Shown here: positions 17,570 through 25,152 of the stretch, piece after piece
Position numbering within the stretch: position 1 is the stretch's first letter
How the letters are laid out: each line of letters starts with the position of its first letter
Assembly: GCA_945949045.1 (NCBI GenBank)
Contig: CAMFDG010000019.1
Coordinates: 1-37,814 of the forward strand
Reading direction: 5' to 3'
Source of the DNA: an uncultured Lachnospiraceae bacterium
GTDB lineage: Bacteria > Bacillota > Clostridia > Lachnospirales > Lachnospiraceae
Length of the DNA stretch: 37,814 bases
Program-made: the position numbers and the translations under genes
Notes under the pieces: model-generated
What the model saw: only the letters and a program-made list of their open reading frames with translations
Database searches by the model: none
What the model was told of the DNA's origin: nothing

Positions 17570-18505
17570 TTATTCTCGCTCCGAAAGTGCTTCGGAAATA
17601 TCTGCGATCATATCCTCTACGGCGAGACGTGATGCATCTGCAAAGTTCTCCGGTGCAATTCCCTGCTCTTTATACTTATCCTGCTTATAGGCAGCAATGA
17701 TTCCCCGGGAAGAATTGACAATCGCGCCGAGTCCATCCTCGTTAAAGAAATGCACCAGATCCTTACCTTTACCACCCTGTGCGCCGTATCCCGGCACCAG
17801 GATAAAGGACTTGGGCATGATCTTCCTTAAAATTTTCCCCTGCTCCGGATAAGTGGCACCCACAACAGCGCCCACATAACTGTAGGAATCTCCCATGCAG
17901 TCACTTCCCCACTGGGCAACCTTCTCTCCTACCAGCTCATAGAGCGGCCGTCCATCGATCAGACGGTCCTGGAACTCCCCGCTGGAGGGATTGGAGGTCT
18001 TTACCAGAATAAAGATGCCCTTCTTTTCTTCTTTACATACGTCCACAAAGGGCTTGATGCCGTCTGTTCCAAGATAGGGATTTACAGTTGCAAAATCCTC
18101 ATCAAAACCGGCATAACTGCTGCTTCCAATCTGCACCTTTCCGAGATGTCCTGTCGCGTAGGCTGCGGAGGTGGAACCGATATCCCCGCGCTTTACATCG
18201 CCGATTACCACAAGATCCTTCTCATGGCAGTAATCCACCGTCTTCTGAAATGCCTTAACTCCCTCAAGACCAAACTGCTCATACATGGCGATCTGCGGCT
18301 TTACCGCCGGAATCAGATCGTAGACAGCATCCACGATGGCCTTGTTGTACTGCCAGACAGCCTCTGCTGCACCCTCCGGTGTCTCCCCGAACTCGGCAAA
18401 AGCTTTTTTCTGAATGTGCTCCGGCACGTAGGACAGCATTGGGTCCAGCCCCACCACGATAGGTGCTTTGGTCTTTTTTATTTTGTCGATCAGTTTGTTA
18501 ATCAT
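17570..18505 (-). CDS. pyrF: Orotidine-5'-phosphate decarboxylase, type 2
   Basis: Last step of UMP synthesis: OMP to UMP. The 311-residue length and the motifs APIVVGLDPMLSYVP, VIGDVKRGDIGSTSAAY (catalytic Lys/Asp network) and FILVPGYGAQGG identify the longer type 2 (PyrF subfamily) enzyme, distinct from the ~240-residue E. coli form. It begins 14 bases after pyrC. Confidence 0.97.
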   Translation of the reverse strand: MINKLIDKIKKTKAPIVVGLDPMLSYVPEHIQKKAFAEFGETPEGAAEAVWQYNKAIVDAVYDLIPAVKPQIAMYEQFGLEGVKAFQKTVDYCHEKDLVVIGDVKRGDIGSTSAAYATGHLGKVQIGSSSYAGFDEDFATVNPYLGTDGIKPFVDVCKEEKKGIFILVKTSNPSSGEFQDRLIDGRPLYELVGEKVAQWGSDCMGDSYSYVGAVVGATYPEQGKILRKIMPKSFILVPGYGAQGGKGKDLVHFFNEDGLGAIVNSSRGIIAAYKQDKYKEQGIAPENFADASRLAVEDMIADISEALSERE

Positions 18506-18519
18506 ACTATTATCCCTTC

Positions 18520-19857
18520 TTATTTTTTTACAATCTCGTTAAACACAACAATCCCATCGCAGATCGTGCATTTCACACGACCGGTCACTTCTCTGCCGTC
18601 AAAAGGCGTATTGCGTCCTTTGGAGGCAAAAGAATTTTTGTCAATCCTGTAGGTTTCCTCGGGATCAAAAATTACAAGATCCGCCGTCTTGCCCGGTTCG
18701 ATATTCCCTTTATCCAATCCAATCACTTTCGCAGGATTATAGCTCATTTTCTCCGCCATCTGCATCGGTGTCAGATAACCTCCCAGAACCAGTTCTGAAT
18801 AGGTAAGACAGGCCGCTGTCTCCAGGCCGACGATTCCAAAGGGGGCCTTTTTCATGGACTGATTTTTGTCCTCAAAGGTATGGGGCGCATGGTCTGTGGA
18901 AATCACATCCATGATTCCATCCCGAAGTCCCTCCTTTAGCGCATCCACGTCCTCCTTCTTTCGAAGGGGAGGGTTCATCTTATAATTGGTATCCACATCC
19001 AGCGCACTGGGAATAAAAATACCCGCGGCCACCTCCGGCTCATGCTCTTTGATATCTGCCGAGGTCAGAGTAAAATGGTGCGGACACACCTCTGCGGAGA
19101 TATCCACTCCCAGCTCCTTGGCGAACTTCACAAGAGCAACCGAATCTCTGGTAGAACAGTGACACAGGTGCAGATGCACACCGGTCTCCTTTGCCAGCAG
19201 GATATCTCTTGCCACGATCACATCCTCCACGGAATTGGCTATTCCCGGCATATGAAGCTCCTCTGCCCGTTCATCGTCATTCATGACCCCAGGTCCCGCA
19301 AGGGTTTTGTCTTCACAGTGAGCAAGCACCGGAATACCGAGCCTTTTGGCTTCCTTCATTCCCTCTCTGCAGAGTTTTGCATCCATGACAGATTTTCCAT
19401 CCTCACTGACTGCGGGAATGCCGGCCTTTACCATCGCCTCCATATCGGAAAGCTCTGTGCCCTCCTGTCCCCTGGTGACGGCACCCACCTGAAGCACATG
19501 GATACCGTGTCCGTTTTCCGCCTTCTTGTGAACATAATTGATCACATCCGGATTATCGGCCACCGGGCGGGTATTCGGCATCGCAAGCACCGTGGTGTAA
19601 CCGCCATGGGCAGCCGCCTCCATACCTGAAAAGATGTCCTCCTTCTGCTCATAGCCGGGATCTCTGAAATGCACATGCAGATCAATAAAGCCCGGCATCA
19701 CATAACACCCCTCTGCCGAAAGCGTGCGGTCTGCATACTCCCCGGACAGATCCTCTTCGATCTTCTCAATCTGATTCCCGTTGATCAGGACATCTGCCAC
19801 CTGATCCAGCCCGGTTGCCGGATTCAACACATGTCCTCCTTTAATTAATAATGTCAT
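18520..19857 (-). CDS. pyrC: Dihydroorotase, class I
   Basis: Third step of UMP synthesis: ring closure of carbamoyl aspartate. The 445-residue class I form shows the metal site DLHVHFRDPGYEQKED, the MPNTRPV loop, SEDGKSVMD (where the class usually has Asp), further zinc His residues in LAHCED and HLCHCS, and DVISTDHAPH. The gene starts four bases after the stop of the exported protease gene and its AGAGAGG site overlaps that gene's last codons, so the two are co-transcribed. carA/carB and pyrB are not in the window. Confidence 0.97.
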   Translation of the reverse strand: MTLLIKGGHVLNPATGLDQVADVLINGNQIEKIEEDLSGEYADRTLSAEGCYVMPGFIDLHVHFRDPGYEQKEDIFSGMEAAAHGGYTTVLAMPNTRPVADNPDVINYVHKKAENGHGIHVLQVGAVTRGQEGTELSDMEAMVKAGIPAVSEDGKSVMDAKLCREGMKEAKRLGIPVLAHCEDKTLAGPGVMNDDERAEELHMPGIANSVEDVIVARDILLAKETGVHLHLCHCSTRDSVALVKFAKELGVDISAEVCPHHFTLTSADIKEHEPEVAAGIFIPSALDVDTNYKMNPPLRKKEDVDALKEGLRDGIMDVISTDHAPHTFEDKNQSMKKAPFGIVGLETAACLTYSELVLGGYLTPMQMAEKMSYNPAKVIGLDKGNIEPGKTADLVIFDPEETYRIDKNSFASKGRNTPFDGREVTGRVKCTICDGIVVFNEIVKK

Positions 19858-19861
19858 ACCA

Positions 19862-21529
19862 TTAACCTCTCTTCGTTGTAACCTTCACCGCCGAAGACAG
19901 CTTCCCGGTGATTTTTACTCCGTTTTTCTTTTGATAGGCCCGAACCTTATAATAGTAGGTCTTCCCCTTTTTCAGGCCTGTATTTTTATAACTTTTTCCC
20001 TTTACTGTTGCAATTTTCCGGTAGGTTCCGTTTTTACTGTCTGCCCGGTACAACTCATACCCCTGCGCATCCCCCCGGGACGACCAGGAAAGCTTTACAG
20101 CGGTGCCGGATGCGGAGCCTGCCCGAAAACCCTGAATGCTGCCGGCCCTCTCCTTTGTCTGGTCCGTATATCCTTTGATGCAGAGATTCCCCACATTGTT
20201 CATTCCGGAGGAGACGGACACATCCTTCCAGATCCCGTTCCGGTATAGAAAGCTCTGATTCTTTTTGATTTCTGCCATGCTTTTCAGGGGATACTGCTTT
20301 GCCGCAATCTCCATGTCGATTCCCGCATTCTTCTTCTGCAGTTCCACAACAATCCCATATCGGCTGCCCTTCTGCAGACACAGCGGACGTGAAAGCGGAA
20401 TCGTATAGGTTCCGGCATAGCTTGTTTTTCCGGATACCGACGCCTCCAGAATTCCGCTTTGGGGATTCGCCGGATCAGAAAGATTCGTATAAATCTTTAT
20501 GGTATAGGGAACCAGGGTATCCTCATTCAAGGTCACAGACACGGCTTTTAACAGCTCAACCGGTGCCCCTTTCGCCTGAAAAACGTTGGCTGCTGCCGTA
20601 CAGGAGCATACCTTCCCGACAACCGGGCAGCCATCATACTGATAAATATAATCATAATTATCCGCCGGCTCAAAATCCATGATCCAGGCATTTTCATCCA
20701 ATGACTTATCCTCGTAAGACAGCCAGAAATAGCTGGATATGCTGTTGGACGAGGTATCGGACCAGCTGTTTCTCACCAGCCAGGCTCCGTTTTTCCTCGG
20801 CTTCTCTTTAAAATTGTCTGCCGGGAAATCATCGTCCCACCCCACAATTACCGCCGTGTGATTGGGTGTGTACGCTTTATTTTCGCTGGCACAGTAATAG
20901 GTGCTGACCACGTTTCCCTGATAAAATGCGGTCTGATCAAAACCCGCCCGGTTGGAAAAATATAATCCGATTCCCGCTGCTCCATGCCTTATTATTTCCT
21001 TTTTTACAGAGCTTTGTTCCTTCTTAAGCTTCAAAATATAAACATTTTGAAGATGCGCAGCCTCTTTCTCCTGCGCGTTCCCGCCCTGATAGGAATAAGC
21101 CAGAGAATAGGGAACCGTCTCCTCCGAAACAAGTCCTCTCCACTGCAGGAGTGTCCTCGAGCTATAATTCAAATTACCGCCGGTATCAAGATAACCTGTC
21201 ATATAAGAAAGACCATCGCCTTTTGTGCCTCCAAAGGCGTCCGTCGCAGGATGGCAGGTTTGATACGCAAGTTCCAGTTCACTCAGATCAATGCTCGGAT
21301 TCGCCACCGCATCATCTGCGATCAGATCAAATTCTGCCAGAGAAACGGCTGTAAACGCCCAACAGGCGGGATAATTCCCCTGGGTTCTCGTAGAAGGGTA
21401 TTTCTCTGTCACCTGGGAAAGCGTATTCATGTATGCCGTGGGAAGCTTATCTGCCGCCTGCACGGGGCTTACCTGCAAAAGGACTGACGCTGCCAGCAGA
21501 GCTGCCATGACTTTGTATTTTTTTTGCAT
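19862..21529 (-). CDS. Exported papain-like (C1) protease with lectin-like and fibronectin III domains
   Basis: A 555-residue precursor with a signal peptide (about 1-25, cleavage near VQA-A). The C1 papain-like domain (about 26-285) has Cys56 in YPACWAFT, His224 in PNHTAVIVGW and Asn254 in WLVRNSW. It is followed by a beta-rich segment (about 300-455) like the lectin-like domain found after such proteases, and a fibronectin III domain (about 463-553; ELYRADS, TYYYKVRAY). No LPXTG or membrane anchor, so it is secreted. A strong promoter precedes it. Oddly it is the first gene of the pyrimidine transcript. Confidence 0.88.
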   Translation of the reverse strand: MQKKYKVMAALLAASVLLQVSPVQAADKLPTAYMNTLSQVTEKYPSTRTQGNYPACWAFTAVSLAEFDLIADDAVANPSIDLSELELAYQTCHPATDAFGGTKGDGLSYMTGYLDTGGNLNYSSRTLLQWRGLVSEETVPYSLAYSYQGGNAQEKEAAHLQNVYILKLKKEQSSVKKEIIRHGAAGIGLYFSNRAGFDQTAFYQGNVVSTYYCASENKAYTPNHTAVIVGWDDDFPADNFKEKPRKNGAWLVRNSWSDTSSNSISSYFWLSYEDKSLDENAWIMDFEPADNYDYIYQYDGCPVVGKVCSCTAAANVFQAKGAPVELLKAVSVTLNEDTLVPYTIKIYTNLSDPANPQSGILEASVSGKTSYAGTYTIPLSRPLCLQKGSRYGIVVELQKKNAGIDMEIAAKQYPLKSMAEIKKNQSFLYRNGIWKDVSVSSGMNNVGNLCIKGYTDQTKERAGSIQGFRAGSASGTAVKLSWSSRGDAQGYELYRADSKNGTYRKIATVKGKSYKNTGLKKGKTYYYKVRAYQKKNGVKITGKLSSAVKVTTKRG

Positions 21530-21573
21530 TCGGCCTCCCTTTCCTCAAAATTCTAAATCATATCTCATCCTTG

Positions 21574-21603
21574 ATAATACACGAATCCACGTACCAATGT
21601 CAA
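21574..21603 (-). promoter_or_regulatory. Sigma-A promoter of the C1 protease-pyr operon
   Basis: Minus strand TTGACA (21603-21598), 18-bp spacer, TATTAT (21579-21574). The leader to ATG 21529 is about 40 bases, too short for a PyrR attenuator, and no terminator/antiterminator pair is visible. Confidence 0.7.
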
Positions 21604-21616
21604 CAAGACAGACGAT

Positions 21617-21649
21617 AAAAAGGAGCTTCTGCCCCAATGCAAAAGCTCC
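21617..21649 (-). terminator. Intrinsic terminator of dapA-dapB
   Basis: GGAGCTTCTGC (21622-21632) pairs with GCAAAAGCTCC (21639-21649) with one mismatch. On the minus strand it runs into TTTTTA. It lies 10 bases after the dapB stop codon. Confidence 0.85.
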
Positions 21650-21659
21650 CTCAAATTTT

Positions 21660-22421
21660 CTATTTTGCCGCGATGACATCTGCCATATCATAGTGTCCCG
21701 GTCCCTTATCCTGCAGATACTTGGCAGCCTCCACTGCTCCCTTGGCAAACACAGCCTTGGAGTATGCCGTATGCTTAAACTCAATGACCTCATCCTGTCC
21801 GGCGAAAATCACCTCGTGTTCTCCGACAATATTGCCACCCCGTACAGAAGAAATCCCGATCTCATAGGGATCTCTCTTCTTCCGCTCTTTACTGCGATCA
21901 TATTTGTATGTATAGGCCTCATCCAATGCCGTATTCATGGAATCTGCAAGGGCAATGGCTGTCCCGCTGGGTGCATCCAGCTTCTGGTTATGGTGCTTCT
22001 CCACGATTTCCATATCAAAACCTGCCGGTGCAAATACCAGAGCTGCCTTTTTGAGAAGCTCCATCAGTGTATTGATTCCCAAAGACATATTGGCAGATTT
22101 CAGGATAGCAACCTTCTCATAAGCATGCTCCACCTTATCTAACTGCTCCCCGGAAAGTCCTGTAGTGCACAGTACAACCGGAAGCTGTTTCTCTACACAA
22201 TAGTCGATCAGATGATCTACTGCTGCCGCGTTGGAAAAATCAATAATCACATCAGCCTCCACATCACAGTCCGAAAGATCATGAAATACCGGATAATCGT
22301 TTTGGATTCCGTCATACTGATCAATTCCGGCAACAATCTCGATATCCGGATCCTTTGCACAGATTTCTGTGATACACTGCCCCATTTTTCCATTGCAGCC
22401 GTTCATAATTGCTCTTGTCAT
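21660..22421 (-). CDS. dapB: 4-hydroxy-tetrahydrodipicolinate reductase
   Basis: Second committed step of lysine/meso-diaminopimelate synthesis, NAD(P)H dependent. The 253 residues show the nucleotide loop NGCNGKMGQCI, catalytic VEKHHNQKLDAPSGTA (His/Lys) and RGGNIVGEHEV. It lies 33 bases after dapA in the lysine-riboswitch operon. In a spore former the product pathway also feeds dipicolinate. Confidence 0.97.
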   Translation of the reverse strand: MTRAIMNGCNGKMGQCITEICAKDPDIEIVAGIDQYDGIQNDYPVFHDLSDCDVEADVIIDFSNAAAVDHLIDYCVEKQLPVVLCTTGLSGEQLDKVEHAYEKVAILKSANMSLGINTLMELLKKAALVFAPAGFDMEIVEKHHNQKLDAPSGTAIALADSMNTALDEAYTYKYDRSKERKKRDPYEIGISSVRGGNIVGEHEVIFAGQDEVIEFKHTAYSKAVFAKGAVEAAKYLQDKGPGHYDMADVIAAK

Positions 22422-22454
22422 TTCTCTTATGTCCTTTCCCTGTCGGTTCTTAAA

Positions 22455-23342
22455 TTATGCAAGAAGCCCGTATGCCTTCATGACCTCAGCAAGCTTCTTT
22501 GCATTGTCCTCTCCCATCTCGCCAAGGGGTGCACGGAGAGGTCCCACTTCCATTCCCATCAAATTCATAGCCTTCTTAACCGGAATCGGATTGACCTCGG
22601 AGAAAAGCGCATCCACCAGTGCAAGCCCCTCCATCTGAAGCTTTCTTGCCGTCTCAAGATCCCCCTTGAAAAAGCTGTCACACATTGCATGCACCTTATC
22701 CGGAGCCACATTGCTCCAGACAGAAATGACGCCAACTGCTCCGATAGCCAGAAGAGGCACTACAAGGCCGTCCTCACCGGAGTACATATCAATCTTTCCG
22801 TCTGTCAGGTTCATGGTCTTTGAGGCCTGGGCAAGATTTCCGGTTGCCTCCTTGAGACCCACAATATTCTCCTTCGTTCTAACAAGTTCGGCAACCGTCT
22901 CCGGAAGAAGATTGCAGCCGGTACGACTCGGAACATTGTACATGATAATAGGGCACTTGGTGCTGTCTGCAATCTGGGAATAATGGCTGATCAGTCCTGC
23001 CTGTGTTGCCTTGTTATAATACGGAGTAACGATCAGAAGACCGTCCACACCGGCCTCCTCAGCCTCCTGAGACAGCTGGATTGCAGTTTTGGTGCAGTTT
23101 GATCCGGTTCCTGCCACTACCGGGATCCGGTGCTTCGTAAATTCAACTGCCGCCTTGATCACATCCCTGTGTTCCTCCATGGTAAGGGTTGCACTCTCAC
23201 CGGTAGTGCCGGCGATTACAATTGCATCTGTCCCCCCATCAATCTGGCGGTTGATGATTTCCTCCAGCTTATCATAATTCACTTCGTAATTTTCCTTCAT
23301 CGGCGTTACGATCGCAACACCTGCTCCCTTAAAAATTGCCAC
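22455..23342 (-). CDS. dapA: 4-hydroxy-tetrahydrodipicolinate synthase
   Basis: First committed step of the diaminopimelate pathway: condensation of pyruvate and aspartate semialdehyde. The 295-residue TIM barrel shows GTTGESATL, catalytic Tyr in YNVPSRTGCN and Schiff-base Lys in IVGLKEATGN. AAGGAGA precedes the start: GTG at about 23342 encodes the first residue before AIFKGAGVAIVTPM. Expression is controlled by the lysine riboswitch in its 346-base leader. Confidence 0.97.
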   Translation of the reverse strand: MAIFKGAGVAIVTPMKENYEVNYDKLEEIINRQIDGGTDAIVIAGTTGESATLTMEEHRDVIKAAVEFTKHRIPVVAGTGSNCTKTAIQLSQEAEEAGVDGLLIVTPYYNKATQAGLISHYSQIADSTKCPIIMYNVPSRTGCNLLPETVAELVRTKENIVGLKEATGNLAQASKTMNLTDGKIDMYSGEDGLVVPLLAIGAVGVISVWSNVAPDKVHAMCDSFFKGDLETARKLQMEGLALVDALFSEVNPIPVKKAMNLMGMEVGPLRAPLGEMGEDNAKKLAEVMKAYGLLA

Positions 23343-23424
23343 TGTTTTATCTCCTTTCAGTTTTCACTTTTTTGTTATTATCAGCTTATGACAGAAGTGG
23401 AAAAAATGTACTTTTCTGCAAAGG

Positions 23425-23448
23425 AAAAGACCAGCTGTAGAGCTGGTC
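23425..23448 (-). terminator. Riboswitch-controlled terminator of dapA
   Basis: GACCAGCT (23429-23436) pairs with AGCTGGTC (23441-23448) around a 4-base loop, followed on the minus strand by TTTTCC. The arm and loop contain AGCTCT (minus strand, 23444-23439), which is the exact complement of AGAGCT at the 3' edge of the riboswitch (23476-23471). Pairing of these two would form the antiterminator when lysine is absent. Confidence 0.85.
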
Positions 23449-23464
23449 AGTTTTGTTTTATCAT

Positions 23465-23640
23465 CCCGATAGCTCTCCATCCGCGCACTGCGCTTCTGAC
23501 AGTCATACGGCTGTTAACCGAATGCCCAAGAACGAAACTGCAGACATTTCCCTCTTTCGGCGCTCCTCCCTTTCTTCTGTGTTCTCCTGTGCCTGCCACA
23601 TCCCACAGCTTACTTATAATTTGCGCGACCTCTACCATAC
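23465..23640 (-). promoter_or_regulatory. Lysine riboswitch (L-box)
   Basis: The minus strand shows the conserved L-box order: GGTAGAGGTCGCG, AAGTA, AAAGGGAGGAGCGCCGAAA, a GGGC segment, GACTGTCA and the closing GGAGAGCTATC. GGTAG and CTATC form the P1 base. Size (about 175 nt) and order match the B. subtilis lysC riboswitch as I know it. It lies between a sigma-A promoter and a terminator, so lysine binding should stop transcription of dapA-dapB. Confidence 0.92.
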
Positions 23641-23656
23641 TTATTCACTTAGCAAC

Positions 23657-23685
23657 ATCATAGCACCCAAATTCGCATTCGTCAA
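23657..23685 (-). promoter_or_regulatory. Sigma-A promoter of the lysine-riboswitch operon
   Basis: Minus strand TTGACG (23685-23680), 17-bp spacer, TATGAT (23662-23657). The transcript would begin about 10 bases before the riboswitch aptamer. The -35 starts four bases after the upstream gene's stop. Confidence 0.8.
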
Positions 23686-23688
23686 TTC

Positions 23689-24174
23689 TTATTTTTCAGG
23701 TGCTATATTATAAATTTCATCTGCCCACTCTCTGAGGCTGTCATCCAGCACCCGTCCGGTACAGATCAGCGTCATCTCCTCCGGCTTGGCGGCAAACAGT
23801 CCCTTGAGATCCTCCGGAGAGATGACCTTTTCATCCATGATTCCCAATACCTCATCCAAAATCAGCATATCACAGGCACCGGTGGTCACAACCTTCTTCC
23901 CATAATTAAACCCATTGCGGAGATTCATGATCTCCTCCTGCTTGGCACTCTCAGAGAGCTCCTCATAGCACTCATCTGATTTTGCAAAACGAAACACCTT
24001 GATCTCCGGCTCAAGACGGTTTAAAAAGGTCAGTTCGTTCTCGTTTTTCTCCTTAAGGAACTGAATCACGATGACACTTTTGCCCTCGCTTGCCACACGG
24101 ATGGCATTCCCAATTGCCGCGGTCGACTTGCCATGTCCCTCACCGTAATAAATCTGTATCACGCCATTTTCCAT
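23689..24174 (-). CDS. cobO: Cob(I)yrinic acid a,c-diamide adenosyltransferase-like (CobO/BtuR family)
   Basis: A short P-loop protein: IQIYYGEGHGKSTAAIGNAIR (nucleotide loop GHGKST), VIVIQFLKEK, and the Walker B-like DMLILDEVLGIMDE. This is the BtuR/CobO layout, which adenosylates corrinoids with ATP. I start at ATG 24174 because GGAGG lies five bases upstream; ATG 24186 is in frame but has that site inside it. No other corrinoid gene is nearby, which suggests coenzyme recycling rather than synthesis (inference). A weak promoter (TTGATT, 17 bp, TATCTT; 24234-24206) is possible. Confidence 0.85.
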   Translation of the reverse strand: MENGVIQIYYGEGHGKSTAAIGNAIRVASEGKSVIVIQFLKEKNENELTFLNRLEPEIKVFRFAKSDECYEELSESAKQEEIMNLRNGFNYGKKVVTTGACDMLILDEVLGIMDEKVISPEDLKGLFAAKPEEMTLICTGRVLDDSLREWADEIYNIAPEK

Positions 24175-24258
24175 AACTGCCTCCATAGGACTGATTTACT
24201 TATGTAAGATACCACAAACAGTCCCAAGAATCAAGTCCACAGCTATTTTATCCGAATT

Positions 24259-24885
24259 TTACTCCAACAATTCAATTTTGCTGACGGAAACCTCGTAGGC
24301 CGTGCGCTTCTGTGCCTCTGTCTCACTGATCTTCTTTACATATTCCCTGCTCTGGATTCTTCCCCAGATCTGCACATGGCTGCCCACGGTAAAGCCGGAG
24401 GCAAACCGGGCGTTCCTTCCCCAGCAGATGCACGGAATGTAATCCGATTTTCCATAGGAACGGTTCACCGCCACAAGAAGGTCTGCAATTTCCCTGCCTA
24501 ACGGCGTCTTACGATAAACGGCCTCCTTGCAGATAAAGCCGTCCAGAAAGATCTGATTCTGGGCATTTTCCTCCTGCGGGTCATCCACCAGTTCAAACTC
24601 TCTTGCAAAAACAGACAGTACCAGCCTGTTTTTGTGTTCCTCATGACGGTTAAAGGAGCGGAACTGCCCGGTGATATAGACGTAGCGGCCACAGGCGCCC
24701 TCTTTCACATTGACCAGCCGCTCCGATACCATGACCGGAATACAATCGACAAAATTGGACAGACGGCTGACGGAGACATCCACCATATAAAAGCCTTCTC
24801 CGTATACCTCATGGCTGTACACAAAGTCCGATACGATTTCTCCCATAATGGTTACCTGATTGTTTTCAAACATTTTATCTGACAT
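24259..24885 (-). CDS. Single-stranded DNA-binding-like protein with two OB folds
   Basis: A 208-residue protein made of two OB-fold halves. The second (about 110-207) is SSB-like: PLGREIADLLVAVNRSYG, SDYIPCICWGRNARFA and VQIWGRIQSREYVKK. The first (about 5-100) is a more diverged OB fold (VTIMGEIVSDF, DCIPVMVSERL, YVYITGQFRSF). It lacks the acidic C-terminal tip that housekeeping SSB uses to recruit repair proteins, ending instead in SKIELLE. It is therefore a specialised SSB paralog or a PriB-like protein. AAGGGAG precedes ATG 24885; it is divergent from typA. Confidence 0.78.
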   Translation of the reverse strand: MSDKMFENNQVTIMGEIVSDFVYSHEVYGEGFYMVDVSVSRLSNFVDCIPVMVSERLVNVKEGACGRYVYITGQFRSFNRHEEHKNRLVLSVFAREFELVDDPQEENAQNQIFLDGFICKEAVYRKTPLGREIADLLVAVNRSYGKSDYIPCICWGRNARFASGFTVGSHVQIWGRIQSREYVKKISETEAQKRTAYEVSVSKIELLE

Positions 24886-25058
24886 GAATTTTCTCCCTTC
24901 CTTTTGTGAAAATATTTGTTAGAGTTATTTTTTACCATTTTCGGTTAGTAGAAATCATCAAAGCATGTCGATAAGACAAACAAAAAACGTGAAAATCAAC
25001 AAATGCCACAAAATCTCTTGCGAAAATGCTTTTTTATGATAAAATGGTACAAGCGTTG

Positions 25059-25064
25059 TATAAT
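25059..25064 (+). promoter_or_regulatory. typA: Possible -10 of the typA promoter
   Basis: A perfect TATAAT lies 88 bases before the typA start, but no good -35 is found at 16-18 bp. The following leader holds a small hairpin, CCCAC (25080-25084) with GTGGG (25088-25092). Otherwise I see nothing in the 267-base gap 24886-25152. Confidence 0.35.
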
Positions 25065-25152
25065 ATGACACAAGGGGGACCCACGCAGTGGGGGGATTCC
25101 TTATGTATGTCTAATGAATAAAGAAGATAAGAAGAGAAAAGAAGGTTAAATT

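Noticed and set aside
24886-25152. Small RNA or riboswitch in the typA leader
   Set aside because: Only one 5-bp hairpin is present; no conserved aptamer or terminator could be recognised.
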